A stretch of DNA of 64,000 nucleotides from Bog-532 sp963742865 (GTDB lineage Bacteria; Actinomycetota; Actinomycetes; Streptosporangiales; Streptosporangiaceae): assembly GCA_963742865.1 (NCBI GenBank), contig CAVUNW010000047.1, positions 1-64,000 of the forward strand, given 5' to 3'. The notes under the pieces are model-generated. The model made no database searches, was not told the origin of the DNA, and saw only the letters and a list, made by a program, of their open reading frames with translations. The position numbers and the translations under genes are program-made. This document shows positions 53,049-62,883 of this stretch, piece after piece; the first letter of the stretch is position 1, and each line of letters begins with the position of its first letter.

Positions 53049-55070
53049 GCGCGACCAGCCGGTACCGGTACCTGTTCTCACCGCTGCGGATCGGCCCGGT
53101 GGTGGTCCGCAACCGGATTGTGTTCTCCGCGCACCTGACCAACTTCGCCGAGGACGGCCTGCCCAGCCAGCAGCACGCCGACTACTACGCGGCCCGCGCG
53201 GCGGGCGGCGTCGGGCTCATCATCACCGAGGAGCATTCGACGCACCCGACCGACTGGCCCTACGAGAAACTGATCCACGGCTTCCACCGGGAAGTCATTC
53301 CCGGATACCGGAAGATGACCGCGGCGGCGCACGCGTACGAAGTGCCAATTTTCGCGCAGCTGAACCATAACGGCGGCCAGGCATCGTCGATGTTCTCGCG
53401 GCTGCCCGTCTGGGCGCCCAGTCCCGTCCCGGACCCGATGTTCCGCGAGGTGCCCAAGGCGGTGGAGCGGCACGAGATCGCCGAGATCGTCGCCGGCTAC
53501 GGCACCGTCGCCGGGTACTGCGCGGAGGGCGGCTTCGACGGCATCGAGCTGCAGTGTTCGCACTCCTCTATCGTGCGCGGGTTCCTGTCGCCCGCGACGA
53601 ACAAGCGCACCGACGCCTACGGAGGACCGCTCCGGGACCGGGCGCGGATCCTGCTGGAGATCATCGATTCCGTGCGCGAGGCGATCGGGCCCGACCGGGC
53701 GCTGGGCGTGCGGATCTGCGGCGACGAGCTGATCGAGGGCGGGAGCACGCTGGATGAGGCCGTCGAGGTGGCCCGGATTGTGGAGGCAACCGGCGAGGTC
53801 GACTACATCAACACCTCCATCGGCGTAGCCACCGCCACGCTGTTCATGATCGAGGCGTCCATGAGCATCCCGCCCGGGTACGCCTTGTTCATCGCCAACG
53901 CCATCCGGCAGGCGGTCAGGCTGCCGGTGATCGGGGTGGGCCGGATCAAGGACCCGGTCCAGGCCGAGCGGGCGCTGGCCGACGGCCACTGCGACCTGGT
54001 GGGCGTGGTGCGAGGCCAGATCGCCGACCCGGACTTCGCGGCCAAGGCCCGTGCCGGTTACGCCACCGAGATCCGCACCTGCCTGTCCTGCAACCAGGAA
54101 TGCGTCGGGCGGATGGGCCTGAACCGGTGGCTGGGCTGCATCGAGAACCCGCGCACCGGCCGGGAGGCCGTGACGCTGCCCCCGCCGCGCCGGCGGGGCA
54201 GGCGGGTCATCGTCGTCGGCGGCGGTCCGGGCGGCCTCCAGGCCGCGTCCACCGCCGCCCAGCGCGGCCACCGGGTCACGCTGCAGGAACGCCAGCCCCG
54301 CACCGGCGGCCAGGTCGCCGTGGCCGCCTCGGTACCGTCCCGCGCCGAATTCCTCGACGTGGTGCGCAACCTGGCGGCCGAATGCCAGCGCTACGGCGTC
54401 GAGATCCGCACCGGCGCGGAGGCCACCGCCGCTTCACTGCGCGCCGAGTCGCCCGACGCCGTGGTGCTGGCCACCGGAGCCCGGCCGCAGGCGCCCTACT
54501 GGGCCGGCGGTCATCCGCGCGTGGTGGACGTCCGCGATGTGCTCGAAGGCCGCGCCGAGCCGGCCGGGCGGGTCGTGGTGGTGGATGACCTCGGCTTCCA
54601 CCAGGCGACCAGCGTCGCCGAGCTGCTGGCCGACCGGGGCTGCGAGGTGGAGATCATCACGGCCGGCATGGTCGTGGGACAGGATCTCGGCATCACGCTG
54701 GACATGGAGACCTTCAACGTGCGCGCGCACGCCAAGGGCATCCGCCAGGCGACCGATCTGGTGGTGATCGGCGCGGCCGGTGGTGACGCGGCAGGCCGAT
54801 GGCGACGGAGGGACCGGCGATGACGGGCAGGCCGGCGGCTCCGGCGGCGGCTCCGGGGTGGAGCTGGCCCTGCTCCACCACCCCACCGGCGAGTCCGCGC
54901 GCCGGGTCTGCGACTGGGTGGTGTGCGCGGTCCACCAGGCACCGGAAGATTCCCTGTGGCAGCAGTTGCGCGCGGCGCCGTTCGAGGTGCACCGGATCGG
55001 CGACTGCGTCACGCCCCGCCGGGCCCATGCCGCCGTGATCGAGGGACACCGGGTGGCGGTGGCACTATGA
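53045..55070 (+). CDS. Mycofactocin-system FadH/OYE-family oxidoreductase (type 2), one frameshift
   Basis: MSATSRYRYLFSPLRIGPVV VRNRIVFSAHLTNFAEDGLP at the OYE N-terminus, EEHSTHPTDWPYEKLIHGFH, FDGIELQCSHSSIVRGFLSP, the cluster CLSCNQECVGRMGLNRWLGC and VIVVGGGPGGLQAASTAAQR. A shift near 54790 leads to LALLHHPTGESARRVCDWVV and the final HRIGDCVTPRRAHAAVIEGH with stop at 55070. Paralogous to the gene before it but clearly distinct. Start and stop both overlap neighbours by four bases, so it is in the core of the operon. Confidence 0.85.
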
Positions 55071-56065
55071 CCGGGCCCGCCGGAATCCCGGCCCTGGCCG
55101 TCGTGGTGGTCCGGGACGGCCAGCTGCCCGCGGGCGCCGGTGAGACGGTAGCGGAGGCGGGCGGGGCCGCGCTCCTGGTGGGCTCCGGAACGCGCGACGC
55201 GGCCGCAGAACTGGAGCCGGGCCGCCGGGTGTGGCTGCTCGAGCAGCCTTCGGTCGCGCCGGGCGCTCTGGCCGCTGCGCTGGCACCCATCCTGGCCGGC
55301 GTGGACATGGTGCTGCTGCCCGCGTCACCGGACGGCCGTGATCTCGCCCCGAGGCTGGCCGTGATCCTGGGCCGCGCGCTGCTCGCGGGAGCCGTCCGGT
55401 GCACGCCGGATGAAGTTGAGCTGACCAGGCTCGATGATCGTCTGGCGCTGCGGGTAGCGGTGGACGGCCCGGTGGTGGTGACACTGCGGCCCGGGACGCC
55501 GGGCCGGCCGGGTCCGGAGGGGCCCGCCGAGGTGACCACGCTGCCCGCGGCCGCACCGGGTGCCGCCCGCGACGCCGAGAGCATCGAAGTGCTGCAGCCC
55601 GAGCCCAGCACGATGGACCTGGCTGAGGCGCACCGGATCGTGGGCGGCGGCGCGGGGCTGGTGCCGGCCGGTGCCGACGGGCTGGAGGTGATGCGGCTGC
55701 TGGCCGATGTGGCCGGCGCGCTGGGGGCGAGCGCGGGTGCCACCCGGGTGGTGACCGACGCGGGCTGGATGAGCTACGGCAGGCAGATCGGTACCACCGG
55801 CGTCACCGTCAGTCCCGAACTGTATGTGGCGTTCGGTATCTCCGGCGCGGCCCAGCATGTCGGCGGGCTCGGCGCGCCGGAGCATGTGGTGAGCGTGAAT
55901 ACCGACCCGTCCTGCCCGATGACGCTGATGGCCGACCTCGGGATCGTCGCCGATGCCCCGTCGGTCCTCGCGGTGCTGGCCGACCGGCTGGGCGTGACCG
56001 GGGCGGCCACCGCCCAGCCCGGGGCGGCCACCGCCCAGCCCGAGGAGGCCAGCCATGCCGGCTGA
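55067..56065 (+). CDS. Electron transfer flavoprotein alpha subunit (mycofactocin-associated, FixB-like)
   Basis: A 332-residue protein. The C-terminal FAD domain is clear: LVPAGADGLEVMRLLADVAG, GATRVVTDAGWMSYGRQIGT TGVTVSPELYVAFGISGAAQ HVGGL and EHVVSVNTDPSCPMTLMADL GIVAD. GAS/TR..VD.GW....QIGQTG and GISGA.QH are the ETF-alpha FAD signature. The N-terminal half is divergent. The end has a small repeat (GAATAQP twice). It passes electrons from dehydrogenases to the FixC protein. Overlaps both neighbours. Confidence 0.85.
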   Translation: MTGPAGIPALAVVVVRDGQLPAGAGETVAEAGGAALLVGSGTRDAAAELEPGRRVWLLEQPSVAPGALAAALAPILAGVDMVLLPASPDGRDLAPRLAVILGRALLAGAVRCTPDEVELTRLDDRLALRVAVDGPVVVTLRPGTPGRPGPEGPAEVTTLPAAAPGAARDAESIEVLQPEPSTMDLAEAHRIVGGGAGLVPAGADGLEVMRLLADVAGALGASAGATRVVTDAGWMSYGRQIGTTGVTVSPELYVAFGISGAAQHVGGLGAPEHVVSVNTDPSCPMTLMADLGIVADAPSVLAVLADRLGVTGAATAQPGAATAQPEEASHAG

Positions 56066-57368
56066 GGCAATGACCGTCGACGCCGTGGTCGTCGGGGCCG
56101 GCCCGGCCGGCTCAGCCGCGGCACTGGAACTGGCCCGGGCGGGCCGCGACGTGATGCTGGTCGAGCGCGGGCCCTACCCCGGCGCGAAGAATGTGTACGG
56201 CGGCGTGGTGTACGGGCGGATCCTCGACGAGGTCGTGCCGCAGTGGTGGGCGGAGGTGCCGGTGCAGCGGTGGGTGACCCGCCGCTCCACCATGGTGATG
56301 ACGCCCACCCAGGCGGTGACGATCGACTACCGGACCCGCGCCTGGGATCGGCCCCCCTATAACGGGATGACCGTCTACCGCGGCGACTTCGACACGTGGC
56401 TGGCCGGTAAGGCTGTCGCGGCGGGCGCCCGGCTGGTTACATCGACGGTGGTCACGAGCCTGCTGCGGGACGCCTCCGGCCGGATCGCCGGAGTGCGCAC
56501 CGACCGGCCCGGCGGCGACATCCAGGCCAAGGTCGTGATCGCCTGCGACGGCGTGAACTCCTTCCTGGCCAAGGAGGCCGGGCTGCTGCCGCGCACCAGC
56601 CCGGAGCATACGACCCTGGGGGTCAAGGAAATCCTGGCGCTGCCGCGCGAGGTCATCGACGAGCGGTTCGGGCTGGTCGGCGACCAGGGCCTGGACATCG
56701 AGATGCTCGGCTGCACCAGCGGGATCCCTGGTGGCGGTTTCCTGTACACCAATCTCGACACGGTCAGCGTCGGCGTCGTGGTCGGGCTCACCGGGCTGGC
56801 CGCGGCCAGGACACGGCCCGAGGAACTCATCGCGCGCGTCAAGGCGCATCCGGCCGTCGCACCGTACCTGCGGGGCGCGGAGCTGAAGGAGTACTCCGCG
56901 CACCTGATCCCCGAGGGCGGCTACCGCTCCATGCCACGGCTGGCCATCGACGGCATGCTCGTGGCCGGGGATGCCGCGTGCATGTGCCTGGCCGCCGGGC
57001 TGTGGCTGGAGGGGGTCAACTTCGCGATCGGCGCTGGCCTGGCGGCCGGCCAGACCGCCGCGGAGGCGATCACGGCCGGCGACACATCCGCCCGCGGGCT
57101 GGCCGGGTACCGGCGCCGGCTGGAGGCGTCGTTCGTGCTCGCCGACCACAAGCGGCTGCGCAACGCGGCGGACATCGTGCTCGCCGACCGGATGCAGCAG
57201 GAATACCCGGGTCTGATCTGCGATTTCGTCGAGCAGGTGTTCACCGTCACCAACCCGACACCCAAGATCGGCATGACCAGGGAGTTCTATCGCGCCGTCC
57301 GCCGCAACCACGTGCAGCTGCGGTCACTGGCGCGGGACGGATGGCAAGCGCTCCGGGCATTCCGGTAG
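56055..57368 (+). CDS. fixC: FixC-like ETF-quinone oxidoreductase flavoprotein
   Basis: A 437-residue flavoprotein: VDAVVVGAGPAGSAAALELA RAGRDVMLVERG at the N-terminus, GAKNVYGGVVYGRILDEVVP, DGVNSFLAKEAGLL, RSMPRLAIDGMLVAGDAACM and GVNFAIGAGLAAGQTAAEAI. This is the FixC/ETF-QO FAD fold lacking the fused ferredoxin domain, which is supplied by the next gene. It accepts electrons from ETF and reduces quinone at the membrane. No frameshift. Confidence 0.92.
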   Translation: MPAEAMTVDAVVVGAGPAGSAAALELARAGRDVMLVERGPYPGAKNVYGGVVYGRILDEVVPQWWAEVPVQRWVTRRSTMVMTPTQAVTIDYRTRAWDRPPYNGMTVYRGDFDTWLAGKAVAAGARLVTSTVVTSLLRDASGRIAGVRTDRPGGDIQAKVVIACDGVNSFLAKEAGLLPRTSPEHTTLGVKEILALPREVIDERFGLVGDQGLDIEMLGCTSGIPGGGFLYTNLDTVSVGVVVGLTGLAAARTRPEELIARVKAHPAVAPYLRGAELKEYSAHLIPEGGYRSMPRLAIDGMLVAGDAACMCLAAGLWLEGVNFAIGAGLAAGQTAAEAITAGDTSARGLAGYRRRLEASFVLADHKRLRNAADIVLADRMQQEYPGLICDFVEQVFTVTNPTPKIGMTREFYRAVRRNHVQLRSLARDGWQALRAFR

Positions 57369-57380
57369 GGAGAGAACCTG

Positions 57381-57671
57381 ATGAGCTACCCCGAAGTGTC
57401 CTTCGATGAGCGGATGGCGACCGTGGAGTTCCGGGTCGGGGAACGGGCGCACATCACGGTCAACTCCGACGTGTGCCGCTCCTGCACGACCAAGGACTGC
57501 GTGCACGCCTGCCCGGCCGGCTTGTTCGTGGCCACCACCGACGGCGGCATCCTGTTCAACTACGAGCAGTGCTTCGAATGCGGGACGTGCTATCAGGTGT
57601 GCAACGCCGAGGGGGCCATTACCTGGACCTACCCGGCCGGCGGCGACGGCGTCGTGTTCCGGAAGGGGTGA
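57381..57671 (+). CDS. fixX: FixX-like ferredoxin
   Basis: A 96-residue ferredoxin: ITVNSDVCRSCTTKDCVHAC PAGLF and FNYEQCFECGTCYQVCNAEG AITW. The cysteine pattern provides one 4Fe-4S site, with additional Cys in the first motif. It is the partner of FixC, 12 bases downstream of it, with GGGAGAG before the ATG. Confidence 0.92.
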   Translation: MSYPEVSFDERMATVEFRVGERAHITVNSDVCRSCTTKDCVHACPAGLFVATTDGGILFNYEQCFECGTCYQVCNAEGAITWTYPAGGDGVVFRKG

Positions 57672-57676
57672 GGAAC

Positions 57677-58559
57677 ATGACCGTGATCGTGGCGGCGATG
57701 GGCTGGTCCTGGCAGGAGGCTGCCGTTGATCCGCTCACCGGGGCGATCCGTGCCGACCCCCACGATCGCGGGCCGTGCGGGGCGGATTTCGCTGCCCTGG
57801 AGCATGCGCTGCGGCTGGCGGAGAAGTGGGATGCCCAGGTGGTCGCGGCCGCCGTCGGGCCCGCCGAAGCCGATGCGATGCTGCAGGACGCGCTGGCCGC
57901 CGGGGCGGCCGAGGCGCTCCGCGTCGAGCCGGCCCACCGGACGTCGGGCCCGCGGCCGGCTGAGCTGGTCGGTGGCGGGGCGCATCGTCCCGCCGCGCTT
58001 GCCGCCGCCCTGCGGCAGCGCTACGGAGTGCCGGCCCTGGTGCTGTGCGGCGACCGCTCGGCCGACCGGGGCACCGGCTCATTTCCCGCCTTCCTCGCTG
58101 CGGCGCTCAATGTGGCGCAGGCCCTGGGCGTCGTGCAGATGGAACCGGAAGGCGATGGTGAGCTGCGGGTGTACCGCCGCCTGGACGGCGGCCGCCGCGA
58201 GGTACTGCTGGTCCGGCGCCCTGCCGTGGTGTCCGTGGAAGCGGCCGGGGTGCGGCTGCGACGGGCCGGGCTGCCCGCGACGCTGGCCAGCCGGGCAAGC
58301 TGTCATTCCGGTGACCCACGCAGCAGCAGCCGCGTACCGGGTCCCGGTCCTGGGCGCGCACCCGTACCGGCCCAGGCCGCGCGAGCTCGCCCGCCCGTCC
58401 GGTACGGCGCTGCACCGCACCCTGGAGCTGACCGGGGCGCTCGTGGAGCGGACCCCGCCCACCGTGCTCGGCCCGCTCTCCCCGGAGCAAGCCGCTGACG
58501 AACTGCTCGGCTTCCTGCGCCGCCACGGCTATTTGGTCCCGGGTGCGGGCACCGTGTAG
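57677..58559 (+). CDS. Electron transfer flavoprotein beta subunit (mycofactocin-associated), one frameshift
   Basis: MTVIVAAMGWSWQEAAVDPL, FAALEHALRLAEKWDAQVVA AAVGPAEADAMLQDALAAGA and VLCGDRSADRGTGSFPAFLA AALNVAQALGV, then VLLVRRPAVVSVEAAGVRLR RAGLP. Near 58295 one extra base leads to AVIPVTHAAAAAYRVPVLGA and the C-terminus TPPTVLGPLSPEQAADELLG. The fold matches ETF-beta (AMP-binding GDRSAD..TG). Divergent from canonical FixA. Partner of the alpha subunit three genes upstream. Confidence 0.82.
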
Positions 58560-58571
58560 CAGGATGAGCAC

Positions 58572-58895
58572 ATGCTGGTCGTTCATGTTCATGCGCGGAT
58601 CCGGCCCGAACGAGCCGAGGATTTCCTGGCCGCCACCCTGGTCAATGCACGGGCCTCGCTGGCCGAGCCCGGCGTACTGCGTTTCGACGTCATTCAGGAT
58701 CAAGCCGACCCGGCGCACGTGGTCCTGGCGGAGGTGTACCGTGACGACGATGCCTCGGCTGCGCACAAGCTGACGCCGCACTATGCCGCCTGGCGGGATT
58801 CGGTAGCCGAGATGATGGCGGCGCCGCGGGACTCTACCAGATACTCCGTGGTGTTCCCGGCGGGCAGCGAAGGCTGGGCGAGCGGCTCGCCGTGA
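58572..58895 (+). CDS. ABM-domain (quinol monooxygenase-like) protein
   Basis: A 107-residue ferredoxin-like dimer-type protein: MLVVHVHARIRPERAEDFLA, ATLVNARASLAEPGVLRFDV and ADPAHVVLAEVYRDDDASAA HKLTPHYAAWRD. H.AH..TPH...W is the antibiotic-biosynthesis-monooxygenase (ABM) pattern. Its stop overlaps the start of the alcohol dehydrogenase (GTGA). May act on quinone-like or aldehyde intermediates; the role here is unknown. Confidence 0.8.
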   Translation: MLVVHVHARIRPERAEDFLAATLVNARASLAEPGVLRFDVIQDQADPAHVVLAEVYRDDDASAAHKLTPHYAAWRDSVAEMMAAPRDSTRYSVVFPAGSEGWASGSP

Positions 58896-60046
58896 CGACG
58901 ATGACCTTCGAGTTCGCCACCGCTGGCCGCATTATCGTCGGGGCCGGCCGGGCGGCGGAACTACCGGGCGTTCTCGCCGGGCTCGGATCCCGGGTGCTGG
59001 TCTGCACAGGTGCGGACCCCGCCCGTAACGCCGGCCTGCTGGCCGGGCTGGGGTTGCCAGCCACAGTGTTCCCGGTAGCGGGTGAGCCCACGGTCGAGCT
59101 GGCCCGGGCCGGTACCGGCGCCGCGCGCGAGCACGGCGCTGACGTTATCGCCGCGATCGGCGGTGGCAGCGTCATCGACACCGCCAAGGCCATAGCGATA
59201 CTGCTGGGCAACGGCGGTGACCCGCTGGATTATCTGGAGGTAGTCGGGCCCGGCCGGAAGATCACCCAGCCAGCCGTACCCTGTGTCGCGGTGCCCACCA
59301 CCGCTGGCACCGGGGCGGAGGTAACCGCCAACGCCGTGCTCGCCTCACCAGCCCACCGGGTCAAGGCGAGCCTGCGCAGCACGCTGATGATCCCCCGGGT
59401 CGCGCTGGTCGACCCCCAGCTCACCGTATCCTGCCCGCCGCGGGTCACCGCTGCTAGCGGCCTGGACGCGCTCACCCAGTGCCTGGAACCGTTCGTCTCC
59501 GTCCGGGCGAACCCGCTGACCGACGGCCTGGCCCGCGAGGGACTACGCCGCGCGGCGGCCGGCCTGCGTGCCGCCTATGCCGATGGCAACGACCTCGGCG
59601 CACGGACGGAGATGGCGCTGTGCAGCCTGCTGGGCGGGATCGCGCTGGCCAACGCGAAGCTCGGTGCCGTCCACGGCCTGGCCGGCGTCATCGGCGGCAC
59701 CGCGGACGTGCCGCACGGCGTGGCCTGCGCCGCGCTGCTGGCTCCCGTCACGGAAGCAAACGTGCAAGCACTGCGGTCCGCGCAGCCGGACCACCCCGCT
59801 CTTGACCGGTACGCCGAAGCGTCTCAGCTGGTTACCGGGAAACCCGCCGCATCCATCGAGGACGGTCTGGCCTGGATGCATGAGACGATCACGCTGCTCG
59901 AGATACCCGGCCTGGCTGCATTCGGCATCCGGCCGGAACACGCCGATGACATTGCCGCCAAAGCGGCCAGATCAAGCAGCATGCAAGGCAACCCTGTCAC
60001 CCTCAGCCACCGCGATCTGCGTACCATCCTCCTGCGGGCAATCTGA
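58892..60046 (+). CDS. Iron-containing (group III) alcohol dehydrogenase
   Basis: A 384-residue enzyme: VIAAIGGGSVIDTAKAIAIL with the GGGS nucleotide loop, PTTAGTGAEVTANAVL, ASGLDALTQCLEPFVSVRAN (Asp ligand), NAKLGAVHGLAGVIGGTADV PHGVACAAL (two His ligands). Complete. Enzymes of this family near mft genes are candidates for using bound nicotinamide recycled by mycofactocin. It ends the + strand operon. The start could also be the ATG at 58901. Confidence 0.9.
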   Translation: MTTMTFEFATAGRIIVGAGRAAELPGVLAGLGSRVLVCTGADPARNAGLLAGLGLPATVFPVAGEPTVELARAGTGAAREHGADVIAAIGGGSVIDTAKAIAILLGNGGDPLDYLEVVGPGRKITQPAVPCVAVPTTAGTGAEVTANAVLASPAHRVKASLRSTLMIPRVALVDPQLTVSCPPRVTAASGLDALTQCLEPFVSVRANPLTDGLAREGLRRAAAGLRAAYADGNDLGARTEMALCSLLGGIALANAKLGAVHGLAGVIGGTADVPHGVACAALLAPVTEANVQALRSAQPDHPALDRYAEASQLVTGKPAASIEDGLAWMHETITLLEIPGLAAFGIRPEHADDIAAKAARSSSMQGNPVTLSHRDLRTILLRAI

Positions 60047-60082
60047 GCCACCCGGCAAGATATCGAGGAAGCTCCGTCGCGG

Positions 60083-61287
60083 CTAGCGGGGGATCCGGTA
60101 TTCCTCGAGCAGGCGGCGGCCGATGATCATTTTCTGGATCTCGGCGGTGCCCTCGCCGATCAGCAGCATGGGCACCTCGCGGTAGAGGCGCTCGATCTCG
60201 TACTCCTTGGAGAAGCCGTAGCCGCCGTGGATGCGGAAGGAGTCTTCCACGACCTCCTTGGCGTACTCCGACGGCCAGGTACTTGGCCATGCCGGCTTCC
60301 AGGTCGTTGCGCTCGCCGGAGTCCTTCTTGCGGGCCGCCACCGTCATCATCTGGTGGGCGGCCTCGACCTTGATGGCCATTTCGGCCAGCTTGAACTGGA
60401 TGGCCTGATGCTCCGCGATCGGCTTGCCGAACGTGTGCCGCTGCTGGGCGTAGGCGATGCCGAGCTCGAAGGCGCGCAGGGCGACGCCGCAGCCGCGGGC
60501 GGCGACGTTGACCCGGCCCACCTCGACGCCGTCCATCATCTGGTAGAAGCCCTGGCCGGGGGCCTCGCCGAGCACCCGGCTGGCGGGGATGCGGACGTCG
60601 TGGAGGATCAGCTCGGTGGTGTCGACGCCCTTGTAGCCCATCTTCTCGATCTTCCCGGGCACGGTCAGGCCCGGCACCGCCGGGTTCTCGCCGAAGCCCG
60701 GCTCCTTCTCGATCAGGAAGGTGGTCATGTTGCTGGTGCGGCGCGTCGTGGCCTTCGTCGGTCCGGCACAGCACCGCCACCAGGTTGGAGGTGCCGCCGT
60801 TGGTCAGCCACATCTTCTGGCCGTTGATCACGTAATCGTCGCCGTCGCGTTCCGCCCGGGTGCGGATCGCCGAGACGTCCGAGCCCATGCCCGGCTCGGA
60901 CATGGAGAACGCGCCGCGCACCTCGCCGGCCGCCATCCGGGGCAGGAAGTACTCCTTCTGCTCGGCGGTGCCGTGCTGGCCGATCATGTAGGCGACGATG
61001 AAGTGGGTGTTGACGATGCCCGACACCGACATCCACCCGCGGGCGATCTGCTCCACCACCAGCGCGTAGGTCAGCAGCGACTCGCCCAGGCCGCCGTACT
61101 CCTCGGGAATGGTCAGCCCGAACAGGCCGAGTTCCTTCATCCCGGCGACGATCTGGGCCGGGTACTCGTCCTTGTGCTCAAGCTCGCTGGCGACCGGGAT
61201 GATCTCCTTGTCGACGAACTCCCGCACCGTGGCGAGGATGTCCCGCTGGATATCAGTCAGGCCTTCGGTCTTCGCGAGGCGTTCCAT
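60083..61287 (-). CDS. Acyl-CoA dehydrogenase (candidate methylsuccinyl-CoA dehydrogenase), two frameshifts
   Basis: MERLAKTEGLTDIQRDILAT, LGLFGLTIPEEYGGLGESLL, AFSMSEPGMGSDVSAIRTRA and YVINGQKMWLTNGG; a shift near 60735 leads to TTFLIEKEPGFGENPAVPGL and HTFGKPIAEHQAIQFKLAEM; another near 60280 leads to the FAD-domain end YGFSKEYEIERLYREVPMLL IGEGTAEIQ and a stop at 60083-60085. About 400 residues. GEGTAEIQ near the end is the usual position of the FAD loop. Last gene of a minus-strand cluster with MaoC, CitE-like lyase and a B12 mutase, which suggests the ethylmalonyl-CoA pathway; the exact substrate is inferred. Confidence 0.85.
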
Positions 61288-61319
61288 GGTGCGGCTCCGT
61301 TCTGCTGGTCGTTAAGAGC

Positions 61320-61823
61320 TCAGGCGGCCGGCTCGGGACGGCCGGGCTGCTCGCCGCCCCGCTCCTTGATGTACGTCTCGGTCGGCACCATCACCTTGCG
61401 GCGGAACACGCACACCAGGGTGCCGTCCTGGTTGTAGCCGCGCGTCTCGACCTCGACGATGCCCCGGTCGCTCTTCGACGTGGACGGCTTCTTGCCCAGC
61501 ACGGTGGTCTCGCCGTAGATGGTGTCGCCGTGGAAGGTCGGCGCCACGTGCTTCAGCGAGCTGATCTCGAGGTTCGCGATGGCCTTGCCCGAGACGTCGG
61601 GGACCGACATGCCGAGCAGCAGCGAGTAGATGTAGTTGCCGACTACCACGTTCCGGCCGAAGTCGGTCGTCTCCCCGGCGTAGTGCGCGTCCAGGTGCAG
61701 CGGATGGTGGTTCATGGTCAGCAGGCAGAACAGGTGGTCGTCGTACTCGGTGACCGTCTTGCCGGGCCAGTGCTTGTAGACCGCCCCGATCTCGAACTCC
61801 TCGTAGGTTCGCCCGAACTGCAT
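61320..61823 (-). CDS. MaoC-family dehydratase (candidate mesaconyl-CoA hydratase)
   Basis: A complete 167-residue hot-dog-fold protein: MQFGRTYEEFEIGAVYKHWP GKTVTEYDDHLFCLLTMNHH PLHLDAHYA, where D...NHHPLH is the MaoC hydratase motif, and LEISSLKHVAPTFHGDTIYG ETTVLG. It lies between the CitE-like lyase and the acyl-CoA dehydrogenase. In Streptomyces-type ethylmalonyl-CoA clusters this gene is proposed to hydrate mesaconyl-CoA. Confidence 0.85.
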   Translation of the reverse strand: MQFGRTYEEFEIGAVYKHWPGKTVTEYDDHLFCLLTMNHHPLHLDAHYAGETTDFGRNVVVGNYIYSLLLGMSVPDVSGKAIANLEISSLKHVAPTFHGDTIYGETTVLGKKPSTSKSDRGIVEVETRGYNQDGTLVCVFRRKVMVPTETYIKERGGEQPGRPEPAA

Positions 61824-61874
61824 GGTGGTGTCCTTCTTCTGTCATGCGCGTGCGCCCCGCCGGGCGGCGCCGCG

Positions 61875-62873
61875 TCAGGCTTGCGGGGGCTCGAACTTGG
61901 AGGTGCGGTGCATGCCCGCGGCCCGGCCCTGGCCCGCGATGACCAGCGCCATCTTGCGGGAGGCCTCGTCGATCATCTCGTCGCCGAGCATCGCCGATCC
62001 CTTGGCCCCGCCGGCCTCCGAGGTGCACCAGTCGTAGGCGTCCAGGATCAGTTCCGCGTGGTCGTAGTCCTCCTGCGAGGGTGAGAAGATCTCGTTGGCG
62101 GCCGCGATCTGGTCCGGGTGCAGGACCCACTTGCCGTCGAACCCCAGGGCCGCGGCCCGGCGGGCGACCTCGCGGTAGCCGTCGGAGTTCCGGATCTGCA
62201 GGTAGGGACCATCGATGGCTTGGAGATCGTTGGCCCGGGCGGCCATCAGGATGCGCATCAGGATGTAGTGGTAGGCGTCCGCGGGATAGCCGGGCGGCTG
62301 CTCGCCGACCACCAGCGACTTCATGCTGATCGAGGCCATGAAGTCGGCCGGGCCGAAGATGATCGTCTCCAGCCGCGGTGAGGCCGCGGCGATCTCATCC
62401 ACGTTCACCAGCCCCCGGGCGTTCTCGATCTGCGCCTCGATGCCGATCCGGCCCACCTGGAAGCCCATCGTCTTCTCGATCTGGGTCAGCAGCAGGTCCA
62501 GCGCCTTGACCTGCCCGGCGTCCTGCACCTTGGGCAGCATGATGGCGTCCAGGTTCGGGCCCGCCCCCTCGACCACCGTGATCACGTCCCGGTAGGTCCA
62601 GTGCGTGGTCCAGTCGTTGACCCGCACGACGCGGATCTTGCCGCTCCAGTCGCCGGTGTTGAGCGCGTCCACGATCGTGTGCCGGGCGCTTTCCTTGGCC
62701 AGCGGCGCGCAGGCGTCCTCGAGGTCCAGGAACACCTGGTCGGCGGGCAGCCCCTGGGCCTTTTCCAGGAAGCGCGGGCTGCTGCCCGGCACGGCCAGGC
62801 AGGACCGGCGCGGGCGCTGGCGGCTGGCCGCGGGAGCGGTGGGGGCGGTGGGGGCGGCGGGTTCGGTCATCAT
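61875..62873 (-). CDS. CitE/HpcH-family CoA ester lyase (candidate beta-methylmalyl-CoA lyase)
   Basis: About 332 residues from an ATG at 62873 (MMTEPAAPTAPTAPAASRQR). RRSCLAVPGSSPRFLEKAQG with the conserved Pro-Gly-Ser, QVFLDLEDACAPLAKESARH with the metal Glu/Asp, AIMLPKVQDAGQVKAL, IGIEAQIENARGLVNVDEIA, IIFGPADFMASISMK and KWVLHPDQIAAANEIFSPSQ are all typical of MCL/CitE enzymes. The longer frame to 62963 overlaps the mutase end and is rejected. The Ala/Pro/Thr N-terminus is low complexity. Confidence 0.87.
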   Translation of the reverse strand: MMTEPAAPTAPTAPAASRQRPRRSCLAVPGSSPRFLEKAQGLPADQVFLDLEDACAPLAKESARHTIVDALNTGDWSGKIRVVRVNDWTTHWTYRDVITVVEGAGPNLDAIMLPKVQDAGQVKALDLLLTQIEKTMGFQVGRIGIEAQIENARGLVNVDEIAAASPRLETIIFGPADFMASISMKSLVVGEQPPGYPADAYHYILMRILMAARANDLQAIDGPYLQIRNSDGYREVARRAAALGFDGKWVLHPDQIAAANEIFSPSQEDYDHAELILDAYDWCTSEAGGAKGSAMLGDEMIDEASRKMALVIAGQGRAAGMHRTSKFEPPQA

Positions 62874-62883
62874 GTCGCTGGTG

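Noticed and set aside
53078..54271. 397-codon minus-strand ORF opposite the second OYE gene
   Set aside because: Its composition (His, Asp, Arg, Val rich) is the usual reverse-strand shadow of a high-GC actinobacterial gene; the + strand has strong family motifs.
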